Source: Oryzias latipes (lineage: Eukaryota > Chordata > Actinopteri > Beloniformes > Adrianichthyidae). From it: a stretch of 64,000 bases of DNA. Positions 1 through 24,720 of the stretch are shown here, in pieces; the first letter of the stretch is position 1; the number at the start of each line of letters is the position of its first letter. The notes under the pieces are model-generated. The model searched no databases, was not told the origin of the DNA, and worked only from the letters and a program-made list of their open reading frames with translations. The stretch lies in NCBI RefSeq assembly GCF_002234675.1, contig NC_019879.2:20641855-20705854 (forward strand), read 5' to 3'. The position numbers and the translations under genes were made by a program.

Positions 1-614
1 ATATATGAAGCAATAACCTGTTATTATAAAAACTACCACTTATGTGTCATATCTTAAGACAGAGTCAGGCTGCCAAACTGTTGCTTCCTTTTTGGCCAAC
101 CCACCAAACTTTTCTACTCTGTGGAGAGAGCAAAAAAAACTTTTCCTTTCCATTCAAAACAAATCAGCAGCCACATTGATAAAGTTCTGTTCATTAATGA
201 GTTTCAATGGCTAATTTACAAGTGTTTTCTTCTCTCCCTTTCTAAATATAGCAGATATTTCTAATGAGATTTGCAGAGTCCATGCAGTTCCATGTGCTTT
301 TAGGAAATCTGTTGCCTCTGTTTTCCAATGAGAAAAAGGTGGTTATTTTTAACATCAATTAGTTTAATGATTATACTTGGAGAGGATCGGATTAATGATT
401 TGATCCTTGGCAAAGTTGATATTTAATGAAAAAATACTTTATTTATCACTTGTTGGTGTTTTTGATGCATAACTGAGTGACATTGGCAGCATTAATAACT
501 TCTAAATAGTGAGATAACTCCCATTTTGTTCAGAGAGCTTTTAGAGAGCAGATAAAAGTTAACAACTGGGCTTTTCTGAATGAAGGCATGGTGATGCACA
601 CTGAGGCGGGTTAC
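1..614. other. acvr1c intron 1 (3' part lies outside the window)
   Basis: AT-rich sequence following the acvr1c exon 1 donor. I see no further exon, RNA gene or recognisable repeat. Confidence 0.45.
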
Positions 615-684
615 CTGCAGTCAGCTGCACGGCGTAGAAGAAGACCAGCGCCGCCTGAAAGCTTTGCTTCCTGGATCCGGTCAT
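615..684 (-). CDS. acvr1c: acvr1c (ALK7-like) first coding exon, signal peptide; partial gene
   Basis: The exon starts at the ATG whose complement is 682-684 and encodes 23 residues plus one base, beginning MTGSRKQSF. A basic start is followed by a hydrophobic stretch (AALVFFYAVQL), as in a signal peptide. It ends at a good donor (G|gtaacc), leaving phase 1, the same phase as exon 1 of human ACVR1C from memory. Human ACVR1C lies next to ACVR1 on the same strand, and here this exon sits upstream of nothing else and left of acvr1 in the same orientation. The remaining exons would lie left of base 1. The identity rests on synteny, start sequence style and phase rather than on a diagnostic domain, so another secreted or membrane protein is not excluded. 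Confidence 0.7.
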
Positions 685-1060
685 GGCCAGAGGCGCATCG
701 GCTCCCTCCCTGACCGCAGCGTTTCACGCAGGCAGCTGCCCCGCGAAGAAGCCAAAAAGACGCATCGCGCCGCCCGAACCCGTCCGTGCGCTCCTCGCAG
801 CCCGCCACAACAGATCCCTGTCACACGGACGGAGGGGGGAAACTGCAACGCGCAGCTCGCTCCGCCTCTGTTGACCGGGATTTCAGAGGATTATCGGCGC
901 AGACCTCTGATAAAGACATGTGAATGAGGGCTGCAGGGAGAGCGCGTCGCACGCCCATTTAAGCGAGGCAGGTGGGGTTAAACGCCACCTCCAGACTGAA
1001 TATGGAGGTGACCTCTGCGCCCTGCTCACAGAGAGGGTGATGGGTAAATGTTGGGATGGA
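685..1060 (-). promoter_or_regulatory. CpG-rich 5' UTR/promoter region of acvr1c
   Basis: Directly upstream of the acvr1c start the base composition changes from AT-rich to GC-rich with many CpG dinucleotides, for example around 715-800 and 890-960. This is typical of a vertebrate CpG promoter. No TATA box was identified and the transcription start is not resolved. Confidence 0.5.
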
Positions 1061-4000
1061 GCTAAACACCCCCTGAAGCACACAGTATTACAGATCATCA
1101 AGACCCTGGCCTGAGCTCCTTACTGAGCAGAACAGGCGCATTTAGTACCAAAGTCTAAGTTGATAAGATGTTATAGTTCTGCAGGATCACGGGAAAACAT
1201 TTCTGTTGCATATTCTGGAATTTGCTTCATTTATACTATAACTCTTACTACTGTCTATAACCCAGTATTTGGGTGGCCGAACACAATCACTTGGAAAGCT
1301 GCAAATTAAACGAATCTATCCGGAAAATATCATTTCTGTTCTATTACAGAAGAATGAACGGATCAAAGCCCAATTGATCACAAAACAGGCACCTAAATCC
1401 TGCTCAATATATAGAAAGTTACAGGTAAATTACATTAATGTCATCATAGCCACTGTTAAGGATAATCAGGCCCTATTAGAATGATCTGGATTTTCATAGT
1501 CTTGAATTACTAAGTTTTTTTTTTCAGTTCCAAATTACCTGAATTCAAATTAATGAAATAACAAGAGAATACCAGTTTACAAAAAAAAAATTTCTGTATT
1601 TTTTTATGTTTTCACATCATATTTTTAGCTTAATTACTGTGCATCACTAATATTCAAAACGCCTAAAACTTCTAAACGATCTTTTCGTGCTACAGGATAA
1701 TATGATGCAGTTAATATATGTTTTGGACTATAATAAGCTTAGATGTAGTGGAGTAGGGGGGGCAGAGATTGGGCATTTCTAATGAATAAATCAAATACAC
1801 ATATAGTAATTCTTTTAGCTGCTATTTCAAATGATTAAAAAAGCAATTTTTTAGGATTTATTAATCTTTATCCATAAAATTTGATTCAAAAATGGGGGGC
1901 AGGTGTGACGGAAAAAGCTTTTTGATGGGAAGACAGCTGCCCCCCATAGCCCCACCCCTTTTGTGCAAAGAGTGATTTTTTTTAAACTTCTGCCTTTGTT
2001 ATTTTCTCCTCTGTTGTTTATGCAGATATGATCATCCTTTATCTATTATTGTTTTATGCTTTGCACGGTGTCCATACAGTTCTTTGTTTAGATTTGCTTG
2101 GTTGCATTTTGTGGAACGAGTTCTCTGAAATGTTTTTGGGCTTCCAGCTTTGGTGTTTCACTTTATTGTTGTGGTGGCAGATATAATGTTAGCACATCTT
2201 AGCCAGAATGGTTGCGAGTATAAAAGCCAACAGCCCATCTTGCGCCACTGTGGTTGTTGCAATCCCTCCCCTGGGATGTGAGCAGTGCGGGACAGTAGGA
2301 GCAAAATGTCAAAACAATCTCTGGTAAAAAAAAAAAAAAAAAATGCTGAATGTGTCAACTGTACAGTCACTGGTGTGCAGAGCCTCACTCTGCTGCATGC
2401 AAAAAGTTATTTACAGCGGTCACAAATAACCACAGTCGTGCTTTTGCTGCCCAGGCTCCATGGCAACAATAGGTGGCAAACCGAAGAGTGCACCAAGCCT
2501 CCTCCGAAGGACCACATCAAGACAATACAAGCATAAAAAAGGTTTTTCTATTTGTTACTTGCAGGGGGGGGAAAAAGGACCATCTTTGTGGCGCTTGGGG
2601 CAGACAGCCATTCATGTACTCTATCCAGGACCTTTGGTTTTATTGGGCTCAGCAGACGGCACTAATGCAACCTCTGCTATCAGTGCACCACATTAAAGTC
2701 TGAGAGGAGGCAGACATGTAAGGAAATGTTCAACAAACCCTCTGACAGATAACATTGTACAAGAACATATCTGATGTGTAAAATGGTTGACACACTATCA
2801 TGTCTCTGGCTGTTCTCGTCTTCACAGCATGAGTCTAGCGGGAGACACAGCTAAAGATGGCATCTATTTTGATGGAGAAAAAGAGCTCAGATTAACAAAA
2901 TAAAAAAAGAACTTTTAACGCGTGATGTACTTGTGGATTTAATAGGAACAGGAGGGAGTGCACACCTCTGGCCTAGGATGGATCAAATGACCATGAATGT
3001 GAAGGTCGTCTACATAGGTCTGACAAAAGCAAGCAGGGTGTCTCATCCAAATTAAAAATGCATTGGCTTGTGTTTCCATCATTTAGCTCATTACTTTATA
3101 ACATGTTAATCAAAGGGTAAGAGGTTAATAAAAAAATTAAACATTCTCCTGAATAATTTGGGTTCAGAATTTAGAAAACAAAACAGATGATTTTTTTTCC
3201 ATTAATTAGGTTTTGTTTCCTATAACAAACTGCTCTCCACAGGTCTATACTATGTACATTTCTGCACCAAAACCTCCAAAAAAGTGTAACTTCATCATCA
3301 TGTAGTAGTCTCCCGATTCTATCTTCTCACATATTTAAAAAAAAAAAAAGTTAAATACAAAAGTGAATCACAAATGCAAAGAATTTGTTTTCGGGGATCC
3401 TTTTTTTCTGTATTGTGAGGCACGAATGAGTCACAAAAAATGAAATTTCTCAGTAATAATGGACTAAACAAACCCTGACCTCCGTGTCGGGACCGACATT
3501 AGAAAAGAAAATATTCAAAGTAGATGCAGCTGAATCCGAAGCAGAGAGCAGGATGTTGTTGGAGCAGCCGGGAGAGCAGGAATGGATTTCAGATGCAGCA
3601 GGCTAGAGCAGCCTTGAACTCCAAAAGGCTGCACTAAGGAACAGTGGAAGAAGATTCTGAACAAAGAACCATGAACTCAAATAGCAAAGAAGTGAAAAAA
3701 GGATTACAATCAAATACGAAAACATTCCATTAAAAAAAAAAAAGAGTAATGTTAAAAAATCTATTTTATGTTTTAATAACAATGCCAGTGGCTGCAAAGT
3801 TAAGGCTGAAGCTGTAAAGAAATGTTGCCAAACTGGTCCAAAAAAGGAAGCTTCATGTTCTTATAAAATGTATCTTAACCCTTGTGCTATCCTAGGCACT
3901 TTAACATTGGGAGTTGGGTCATCTAGACCCACTAGACAGTGCGCTGAACCTTTATTCTTCAAGAATTTGTGATCTTCACTGGTGTCCATGGATTACATGA

Positions 4001-5109
4001 AATCTTTCCACCTTTATCATGGTAGGGAGAACACGTCAATGTAAGGGTGGGGTCATCTAAGATAGCACAAGGGATAAAAGAGCTGCTTCTGACGGTCAAC
4101 GGAAGAACCACAGCGGATGAAATTCCTTTTAATAAAGGGAGTTTTGGAAAAAAAAATATCCAAGCAAGTCGTAAGAGAAGATGTCAATCAAGAGCAACAG
4201 CTGCTTTGCTCATGGCTTCAGGACAAATGAGACAGATGCAGAGTTTTATTTTGTTTCTATTTATTAATTACATTTCTCTAATTGATATAAAATGTTAAAA
4301 GAAATAGAAAAGGCTGAAGTTTGACTTCGCTTACTTGACAATGCACGCATTAAGACATATTTGCACGCGTTAAGACAGTATATAGGCTCTTACAGGCCAC
4401 TGGAGGAATAAAGTTCAGCATCGTATAGCAGATATTTTATTTGATCTTTTAGCATTCGACTCTGTAAAGCTGAGAAAACAAAATAAAATAAAATTAGAGG
4501 AGATACATAACAAAAGTTGGAGTACTTTTAGCTGGAAGATGCATCAGAAAATACACTGCAACTGGCGTAAACCTTCAGAACTAATGATATCCCGACAGCC
4601 TTGTTCTGACAACGTTGTAAACTGTGGTGCATCACCGCAACAGAAATGAAGCCGGCTAGATGAGTTAGGAGGTTGGCCTGTTCACCGGGTGAATCCACCA
4701 GGATGCACATGAAGTCAGTCAAATTAAAAACGTACTGAAACTCGTCGTTCACACGTCTTTCCAACAAAAAAAATAACGTGTCAAACAAAAGCTGCACTTG
4801 TGAGAGAAACAACCCGACTCAAATGCCCAGGTAACATCTTCTTCCTTGAAGAACCGACTCAACAGTCCAGCTCCAATGCTTTAAGTTCGTTAGTTATTTT
4901 CTTATTTCCAAGATCAGTGGGCAGTTTCACAAATGCCCAATAAACCATCTTTGGATGCCAAAAACTGTCCCACAAAGTGTCTGAAATAAATACAGGTTTG
5001 TGCCACTATAAGGGCGTTTTAACCCAGTAAATCCTTTTGTCTCGTGAGAGGTCTCTACGGGGATCCACACTCTGGAAGTCTTCAAAGGCCTCTTCCGCTT
5101 AAACGCGGC
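1061..5109. other. intergenic region plus acvr1 3' UTR
   Basis: This lies between the acvr1c promoter and the acvr1 stop codon. It is AT-rich with many A/T runs. The part nearest 5110 must contain the acvr1 3' UTR. Candidate minus-strand polyadenylation signals (tttatt on the plus strand) occur near 4244-4265, but the true end is not determined. A palindromic MITE lies at 3879-4073. No other convincing coding exon was seen. Confidence 0.4.
3879..4073. mobile_element. MITE, family cccttgtgctatc, copy 1
   Basis: A 195-bp element with terminal inverted repeats: it begins cccttgtgctatcc and ends with the complement, gatagcacaaggg. The interior has further palindromic halves, such as gggtcatctagaccc. 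Related copies are at 23127-24459 (interrupted), 42016-42199 and 45859-46009. Flanking bases suggest a short TAA-like target duplication, but this is not clean enough to assign a superfamily. Confidence 0.75.
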
Positions 5110-17798
<12,689 letters not shown>

Positions 17799-20700
17799 TG
17801 TAGATCTAAGAAAAATGCAGAAAAAAATGACAGAAGTTATGTACTGAAGGAAGTTTGGAAGTTTGGTGAGGCAGCATAAACTTTTAGCCCCCCTCAATTC
17901 TTACAGGGCACAACTTCACAGAGGGAGACCTTTTATTGTTTTCAGGAGAAAAAAAAAAGTCAACACCAAGTTTAAAACGCTTCAGCAAAGTGGGTCTCAT
18001 GCCTTCCTGTTGTCCTGGAAACAAGGCATTGAGTGGTAAGCAATAGGGAGACTGGTGATCTCCTATTGGCTGTGCCAGTGCATGAGTGTGTGTATATGTG
18101 TGTGTGTGTATCTTGATTTCTGTGCATGTTGGAGGGACAGGCTGCTTGGCAGAGAGTGAAGAGGAGCAGACAGACATGAGAAGAGGAGCAAGAAAAAGAG
18201 GAGACGGGGTAAAGGGGGAGAGAGGTTGTCCAAATACTATCATTTGCTAGGGCCATCTTTCAATCCCTATTGTGTCTAAAGGCTCAACCGTTGACTTTCT
18301 AAAACCCTAATACATGTTTAAATACACATACTTTTCACGTTTTGTTGAAGCCTGGAAAATGCTCGGTTCGTGTTGTGCTAAGCACGGGGAACGCTATCCG
18401 GGAGGGATGAGTGTCTGAGTGCATCTGTGCCACCGATAAATACCCAAACACCACCTACCTCCACCCCCCACCCACCCCAAGCCTTTGTGCCCATCTCCCA
18501 GACATAAATGATTAAGCACGTAATGTTAGCATTAGCCCAACGGCGGCGTCTGCACACGCCGCTCACACACAGACCACATGCTGCTCCTTTAATCAGAGCA
18601 CAAAACAGACGCTGCCACACAGAGATAATCGGGAGCTCTGTCTGCTCCCCTTGGACCAGAGGAGGGAAGAAGCATCAATGAGGGCAGAGAGGAGGCAGGG
18701 AGGCCAAGGGAGGCAACGGGAGGTGCAGCCTGAGGGAGCCTAGGAGACATTGGGTCGAAAAGTAGGGCAAGTGCGTAAAAAGACACGGGGACAGAAGCGA
18801 ACCGCAATGATTAAGGGGTAGTGGCTGTCTCATTTCAGTGACTGGGGGTTCTGTGTGAAGAAGGGCACCACCTGTGGGGTGAAGGAGGGTGGGAGTGGGG
18901 GATTGAGCTTGTCTGTCAGGGACAGAGAGATAAGTACTAGAGTTGATGCCAATCTAGCGGATGTCTTTTGTATTTTACCTCTCAATTATCTTCACTGGTT
19001 GGCTAAGTCAGTCTGCCCTCAATAATGACAAAACTCCTGATAGCAGAAAAACTTCATCCGAGTTTCCATCCTGCTTGTTTTCTTCATATTTATTCATAAA
19101 CTATCTGTCAAAAAACAACCAGCGCAACCTCAACAATTCATCTGACACTTCTGTGCATATTTACCGCTAAATGACCTACAGGGGGACTATAAAATCACTG
19201 GTCCATCTCTCTCAACGAGACCATTAATCTCAAATATGCGACAGGGAGTTATCCTGCCAAACACATGGTCTGCTGTTCATAACTTTGCATAAAAAAATGG
19301 TTTGTTCATTTTACCCAGAGGGATTTTGGGGCACTTCAGAAAATAAAAGATAAAAATCTTAGTATCCGAAGTGCTGTCACTGTACGCACAATCGAAGTGT
19401 TCTCTTACTGTATTTAGTTTGCTCGAGCACGGTGAACATAGTGAGTGACAGGATGCATGACATACGATGCTGGCTAAGGGTTTTGCTTGACAAACAGGCA
19501 GTCGGGACGAGTCCTGATATTGGAAATCGCTGAAGGGATTCTTGGGAAGGAGAGAAGCAAGGCAAGCATCTGCAGAAGCGATTGTGATCTTAGCACACAG
19601 TTTTGAGGTACATTTTATGTGTGCGTGTGTGCAGCCCTCGGCTCCTGCATACTGAATTCTTTGCTAGTCTTGTGTAGTGTGTGTGTTAAGGCAGCTGGCA
19701 TTCAGACAAGGGTGTGCCGACAACCCTCTGTCTTCAGATGAGGTGTTGTATTAGGAAACTAGTTTCAATTCCACAAGATTTAACATTCAAAATGTCTATT
19801 TTATTCTTAACATTTATCCTTACAGAGACATCCATAATGACAAAAAAATGTTACAAAATGTTGGAACAATCTAAAAATGATCTTGAATTTCTTTCCCTCC
19901 CAATAAAACATTTTGCTTTATGCATCACTTAGGCTTTTCTAGCTACATGCGTGTTTAAATTGTATTAAATCTAGCATTTAGCCTGAACATAGGCCAAACT
20001 AACTGTTTTTCTCCCATCATAAGTGTTTCGTACAATGATTTGAAGAGCCTTAGAAATGCCCAGTATTGACCATTTGCACAAACCACAGCTCAAGACAGAT
20101 AATAGACTTGCCCTCCTGAAAGATATGCTATAGTACACTGAGAAAGTTGAAAGTGAATCCACAGATCTTTGCTGCCATTCCTTGACGCCACATTTTCCTT
20201 TCCAAACTCTTCCCAGAGATCCCACTATAAGCTGGCTTCATTCACATTACTCTGACTGTCATTTTAAGAGATAATTACGTAAATATCTCACTTTGATACA
20301 AGTTAAGCCACATAAATAGTATAAAGACGTTTTTGTTTATGTTAGCTACAATTGATTTTCCCACTATTAACTGAAAGAGATTGCTAAAATGGCTTTCACT
20401 GGTGCTAAAATCACATCAAAGCTGTTGGATGCTTTTTTTATTTTGGACCACTTTGTATTCAGGTCAGCTATAGGCGAGAATGACAGAACACTACTTTGTC
20501 TGATGAGCATGGCGTATCACTGAGGTCGAGGAGGAAAAAAGCTGAAGCCCTGCAGGAGCTGCTGAGTCATCATGCTGGCAAGGAGCGAGACGTGAGGTGG
20601 AATCTGTGTCTGAGCTTGCAGGCTGGCACAGTTACCATGTCTCAAATTGCCTGGACAGCCAGAAAACTGCAGCAAACTGCAGGGAGGCCAGTGAAAGAAA

Positions 20701-23271
20701 CGGGCTGGGGGGGGGGGCAATGCAGAGCCTGCTGTTTGTGTCCCAGTCATTGTCCTCGACCTGCACCCGGCACAGTTAAAGAGCCGACGTATCATCAGGG
20801 ACACGCAGATGGTTTGTTCTCAGTTGATGTGGGTGTATTGCAGACTTGAGAACGAAAGTTGTCCTCTTCACAGTAGCAGCCCACATTTAGATACACACCA
20901 CTACCTTACAGACTAATTTGCCAATCGTCCTTTTCTGTAAAATTGAACCTCTAAGATGAATAAACCTCAGATAATGCACAACATCTGATGAAATAGGACT
21001 GAAACTCAAGAATAAGCATACTAGAGGCATAACAGGAAAAGACTACAAAGGAGCTTCAATAAAGGAGAACTAAGGCTGTGCAAAAACTTTCCAAGACCAC
21101 AAATAACTCCAGATATTGGTTAATTCTATGCAATTATTCTGTGAGGATGAATCAGACCCACAAGGGGTCACTTTTACAAAACGCAAAGCAGCGTCAGAAA
21201 GATGTGATGACCACTGCAACCAGAAATGCCTAATTTATATTTCCAGCCATACAACCAGACTTGTTAGCCAGCAACATAACCACCCATTTTTGACTGATGT
21301 GCAATAAAAAACTGCAATTACCACCTGACATTCATTCTAAGTATGGTGTGCATGCATACACAAAAAAAATATCCTCTCCAAAAGCTAGATCTTTTTTTTT
21401 GTTGTTTTTTTAATTTCTGGCATATTGTATTGCTAATATATACTTTTCAAGTGGCATTTTCCTCTCCCTCTGCATGCTACTGCTTTCAGAAATATCAAAA
21501 ACTATCAAAATACTACTTATTCACATACTATTTTAACACTGTATTAGGCTATAGTTTGTTGATTTCTTTTTTTATTAACTTTTCCTGTCCAACAGCCCAG
21601 CAAACAGATAAAAGCTGAAGGCCTCGTCTGTTGGACAGATTTTACTGTTACAATAAGGGGATATGAATCTTCTGACACACAAGGTGTAAATGTTTGTATA
21701 AACCCCTATGCCTGTTCATTTCTATGTGCAGTTTAAAGTGTACATATCAAAATCTTTCTTTGTACATCCAAATAAATGTATATAAAAAGGGACACCAGCT
21801 GACATGATTTTAAAAATGCTTCGTATCTTGTGTGTGATCTTTGTGTCACATTCAGAAGCAGGTTTCAGCAATGTGCTCAGTTATAGAGCTGTTTTGTCTT
21901 ATATCATTTGAAAAAAATGGATACTTTTGTGCCCTTTTCAAACTTGGGAAATTTGCTAGGTCTACTTATTTTAACACTACGAGTGTGAATACTAACCGGT
22001 ACTACATCTCATTGATTGCAGAGGGCCTCCTTAAAACAATTTCAATGTAATGATACCATTACTGGCCTTTGGCCCAAGGACAACCACTTTATTTTTCCTG
22101 TAGTCAATACCCCACTTACAACTAATCTTGAAAGCCAAACTCAAGACACATCATGTAGGAAAATGGCTCCCTAAATTGAATTTATCAAGATACAATAGTT
22201 GCCCAAAGTAGATAGTTATTTTTTAGCATCAAAGGTCTCTGTTGCTAGTGAACGCTAGTGCAGTTCAGCAATGATGTGAACGCACAGGAACCATGTAGCG
22301 GACCAAAGACAAAACATAAAACCAAAAAAATGTGGCCAACCGCAGTGGAAATTTTTTAAAAAGGGTGAAGCAACCACTATAAGTTCTGTTTGCTTTAGAT
22401 ATTTTACTAGAGGTGTTTACAGCTATTTAATGTCTTTTGGTGTCATTATATATCTATACAAATCACAAAGCTCAAGTATAAGTATCAAAATGTATCCAAA
22501 ACCTCTCTGCAGTTCTAAACCGAGCTTTGTTGTCTTGTTACATAAATCGCTGCTGTGTGACAGATGAAACCTTTTGAAAAACTACTTCCCTGGCCGTGGG
22601 CCTCTTCAAACAGAAGGTAAAAAGGGATGCTTCTGGACTCTTCTGGGGTTACAGGAAACTACAGTATCTCAGCAGTAACCTCTTTTCCCAAAGAAAGGAA
22701 TTTGATCAAAAGCAAATGACTCCTCCGTGCTTGCAATTGTCACAAGGACATTAATTGTAGTTGGCAGCAGAATAACTGGCTTTTGCTACTTAGTAACACT
22801 CCATGAGGGTAAAGGATCTTTCATTTACCCTGGGGCAAAAGTGTATGGTAGCCACCAATTGTAATAGTTATCTTTGCTAATGTGGTCCCAGCTCTTCTCA
22901 GATCAATGACCAGTTTACCCATGTAGTTCTAGACTTTTTCTTCTGTGTATTTAAGATAATTTGTACCCAGGAGAAGAGATCCCACATAGAGCTTCTAAGA
23001 ATTGCTCCAACAGTTACTAATGTCTTGTATATTGTAGATAAATTCATCTCAGTCTTTTTATATGTACAATCTGTGTCCTAAGAGAGCTTAAATGGTAGTC
23101 ATTGTAACTGGTAACGAGTTTCGTAACCCTTGTGCTATCTTAGATGACCCCACCCTTCCTTTGACATGTTATTCCTACCATGAAAAAAGGTGGATAAAGG
23201 TGGAAAGATTTCATGTAATCCATGGACAGCAGTGAGGTTCACAGAAAAAAGGTTCAGCGCACTGTCTAGTG

Positions 23272-24401
23272 CAGGGGTCGGGAACCTAAGGCTCGCGAGC
23301 CATATATGGCTCTTTTGATGGTCACATGTGGCTCGCAGACAAATCTTTAATTCAAATTTTTTTTCTTCATTAGACCAGTCCTTCTCGTGCGCGATGCGAT
23401 GGCAGAGGCGCGCAGTAGTAGCGGTGCTTAGAGAGACAAATCTGCGCCAGCACTAGTATAAGTTTAAAATTGTCTATTAATTCACAGAGTTTGTACCACC
23501 CGGAAACCTGTGAATTGCCGTGCCTAAAACTGCGCGCTCCCGTCTCTGAGAAAGAGCGCGCAGTTGCGGGGACGGGATGTGTGAGGGAGAAAGCAGAGGG
23601 TGGGGCTGAGGTGTTGTGGGGACAGGCAGCAGGTGAATCGCGCAGGGATTGTAAAAACGTAAAACCCACTGCCTGTCACTCACTGCAGCGTGTGAGTGTG
23701 TGTTTGGCTCCCCGTCTGCATGTGAGCAGTCTTTCTCACATCTACAGAACATTCAGACCTACGATCACGTTAAAGTCTCAACGCCTGCATGAAGCAGAAA
23801 CTCACCACGTAAACCAGACTAGACCATCAGCAAAACTACCACGAGAAATACTCATCATTTATTAGAAACAGCATAACAATGGTATTAAAAAGAATCCACA
23901 GACTTATTGTACTTTAAAAAGGTTGAAATTACATCAAATGCACACATTCACTTGTATTTTAGTTTTAAACATATTGTCGCGGACTGAGTTGGATGGCTGT
24001 TGGGCCGCGTTAAAAGTTCTGGAGTTCATTGACCGCATCAAGCAGAGAGCTGATTGGCTCTCAGTTCTGTCGCTCAGCCTGTTGTTAGGTAGTTTGGACC
24101 AATGGGGTTCAGCTATGGGCCGAATAAGGGAAAGGGGAGGGCTGCAGCGGGAGCAGGGGAATATAAAGTTGGGAGACGCGCTCTCGTCTCGTCTCGGCGG
24201 GAGAGATTCAGGAGTTGCTGAATTAATTGTTCGGCGTTTGTCGCGGTCTGCAGTAACCCGAATAAAGAACCTTAAAGAGGTTAAGTCTCCGTGCCTCAGT
24301 GTGGGAAAGGGACACTACATTATTGTATGGCTCTTTCGAAATTACATTTCAAAATATGTGGCGTTTATGGCTCTCTTGGCCAAAAAGGTTCCCGACCCCT
24401 G
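23272..24401. mobile_element. hAT-type element nested in the MITE
   Basis: 1130 bp with terminal inverted repeats caggggtcgggaacc and ggttcccgacccctg, bounded by a perfect 8-bp target duplication gtctagtg (23264-23271 and 24402-24409). Subterminal mirrored motifs atggctctttt and atggctcttt are also present. No intact transposase is found; the modest open frames at 23470-23865 and 23923-24420 show no recognisable domain. Confidence 0.88.
23975..24319 (+). mobile_element. putative solo LTR inside the hAT element
   Basis: The segment starts TGTCGCGG and ends CACTACA, the TG...CA form of a long terminal repeat. In the expected order it has a TATA-like box (aatataaag, about 24160-24168) and a polyadenylation signal (aataaag, about 24260). 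The flanking four bases are atat and ttat, an imperfect duplication. No internal retroelement genes are present. The call is inferred from structure only. Confidence 0.5.
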
Positions 24402-24594
24402 GTCTAGTGGGTCTAGATGACCAAACTCCCAATGTTAAAGTGCCTAGGATAGCACAAGGTTTAACCCTTGTGCTATCCTAGGCAGATATAGAAGCAGAGA
24501 CAGGATTCTTACTTGATAGTTGACGTGTACCTATGATGAAAATTACAGACCTCCCTCTTTTGACTGTCAAACGCTTTTTATTCCATTGTAGACT

Positions 24595-24720
24595 GAGTGC
24601 CCTGCGACAGACTGGCGAACTGTCCAGGATGTACCCTGCCTTCGCCCACAAGTGGCCGGGATAGGGTCCGGCAGCCCTGGCCCAAAAGGGCAACGGCAGC
24701 AGATGAATGAATAAATGAAT
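24595..24720 (+). repeat. L2-like non-LTR retrotransposon 3' tail
   Basis: It contains ctggcgaactgtccaggatg, ccgggatagggtccggcagc and a terminal gaatgaataaatgaatg simple repeat. This fits the 3' end shared by many fish L2-type LINEs and derived SINEs, recalled from memory. Confidence 0.6.

Larger units (their letters stand above)
23127..24459. mobile_element. MITE, family cccttgtgctatc, copy 2, split by a hAT insertion
   Basis: The left half (23127-23271) begins cccttgtgctatctt and the right half (24410-24459) ends gatagcacaagg. The two halves align with the uninterrupted copies at 3879-4073 and 42016-42199. The interruption is the element at 23272-24401. A further partial end, starting cccttgtgctatcctaggca, follows at 24465-24484. 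Confidence 0.8.

Noticed and set aside
4528-4812. 94-codon open frame on the minus strand just beyond the acvr1 stop
   Set aside because: It lies in the expected 3' UTR of acvr1, lacks splice context and family resemblance, and fits chance.
18378-18807. GC-richer stretch with open frames upstream of acvr1
   Set aside because: It was considered as a 5' exon or promoter. There is no clear donor-acceptor chain to the signal-peptide exon and CpG enrichment is weaker than at 31.6-32.75 kb, so it was not called.
23470-23865. Open frame inside the nested hAT element
   Set aside because: No transposase motif or BED/dimerisation block is recognisable. The element is treated as non-autonomous.
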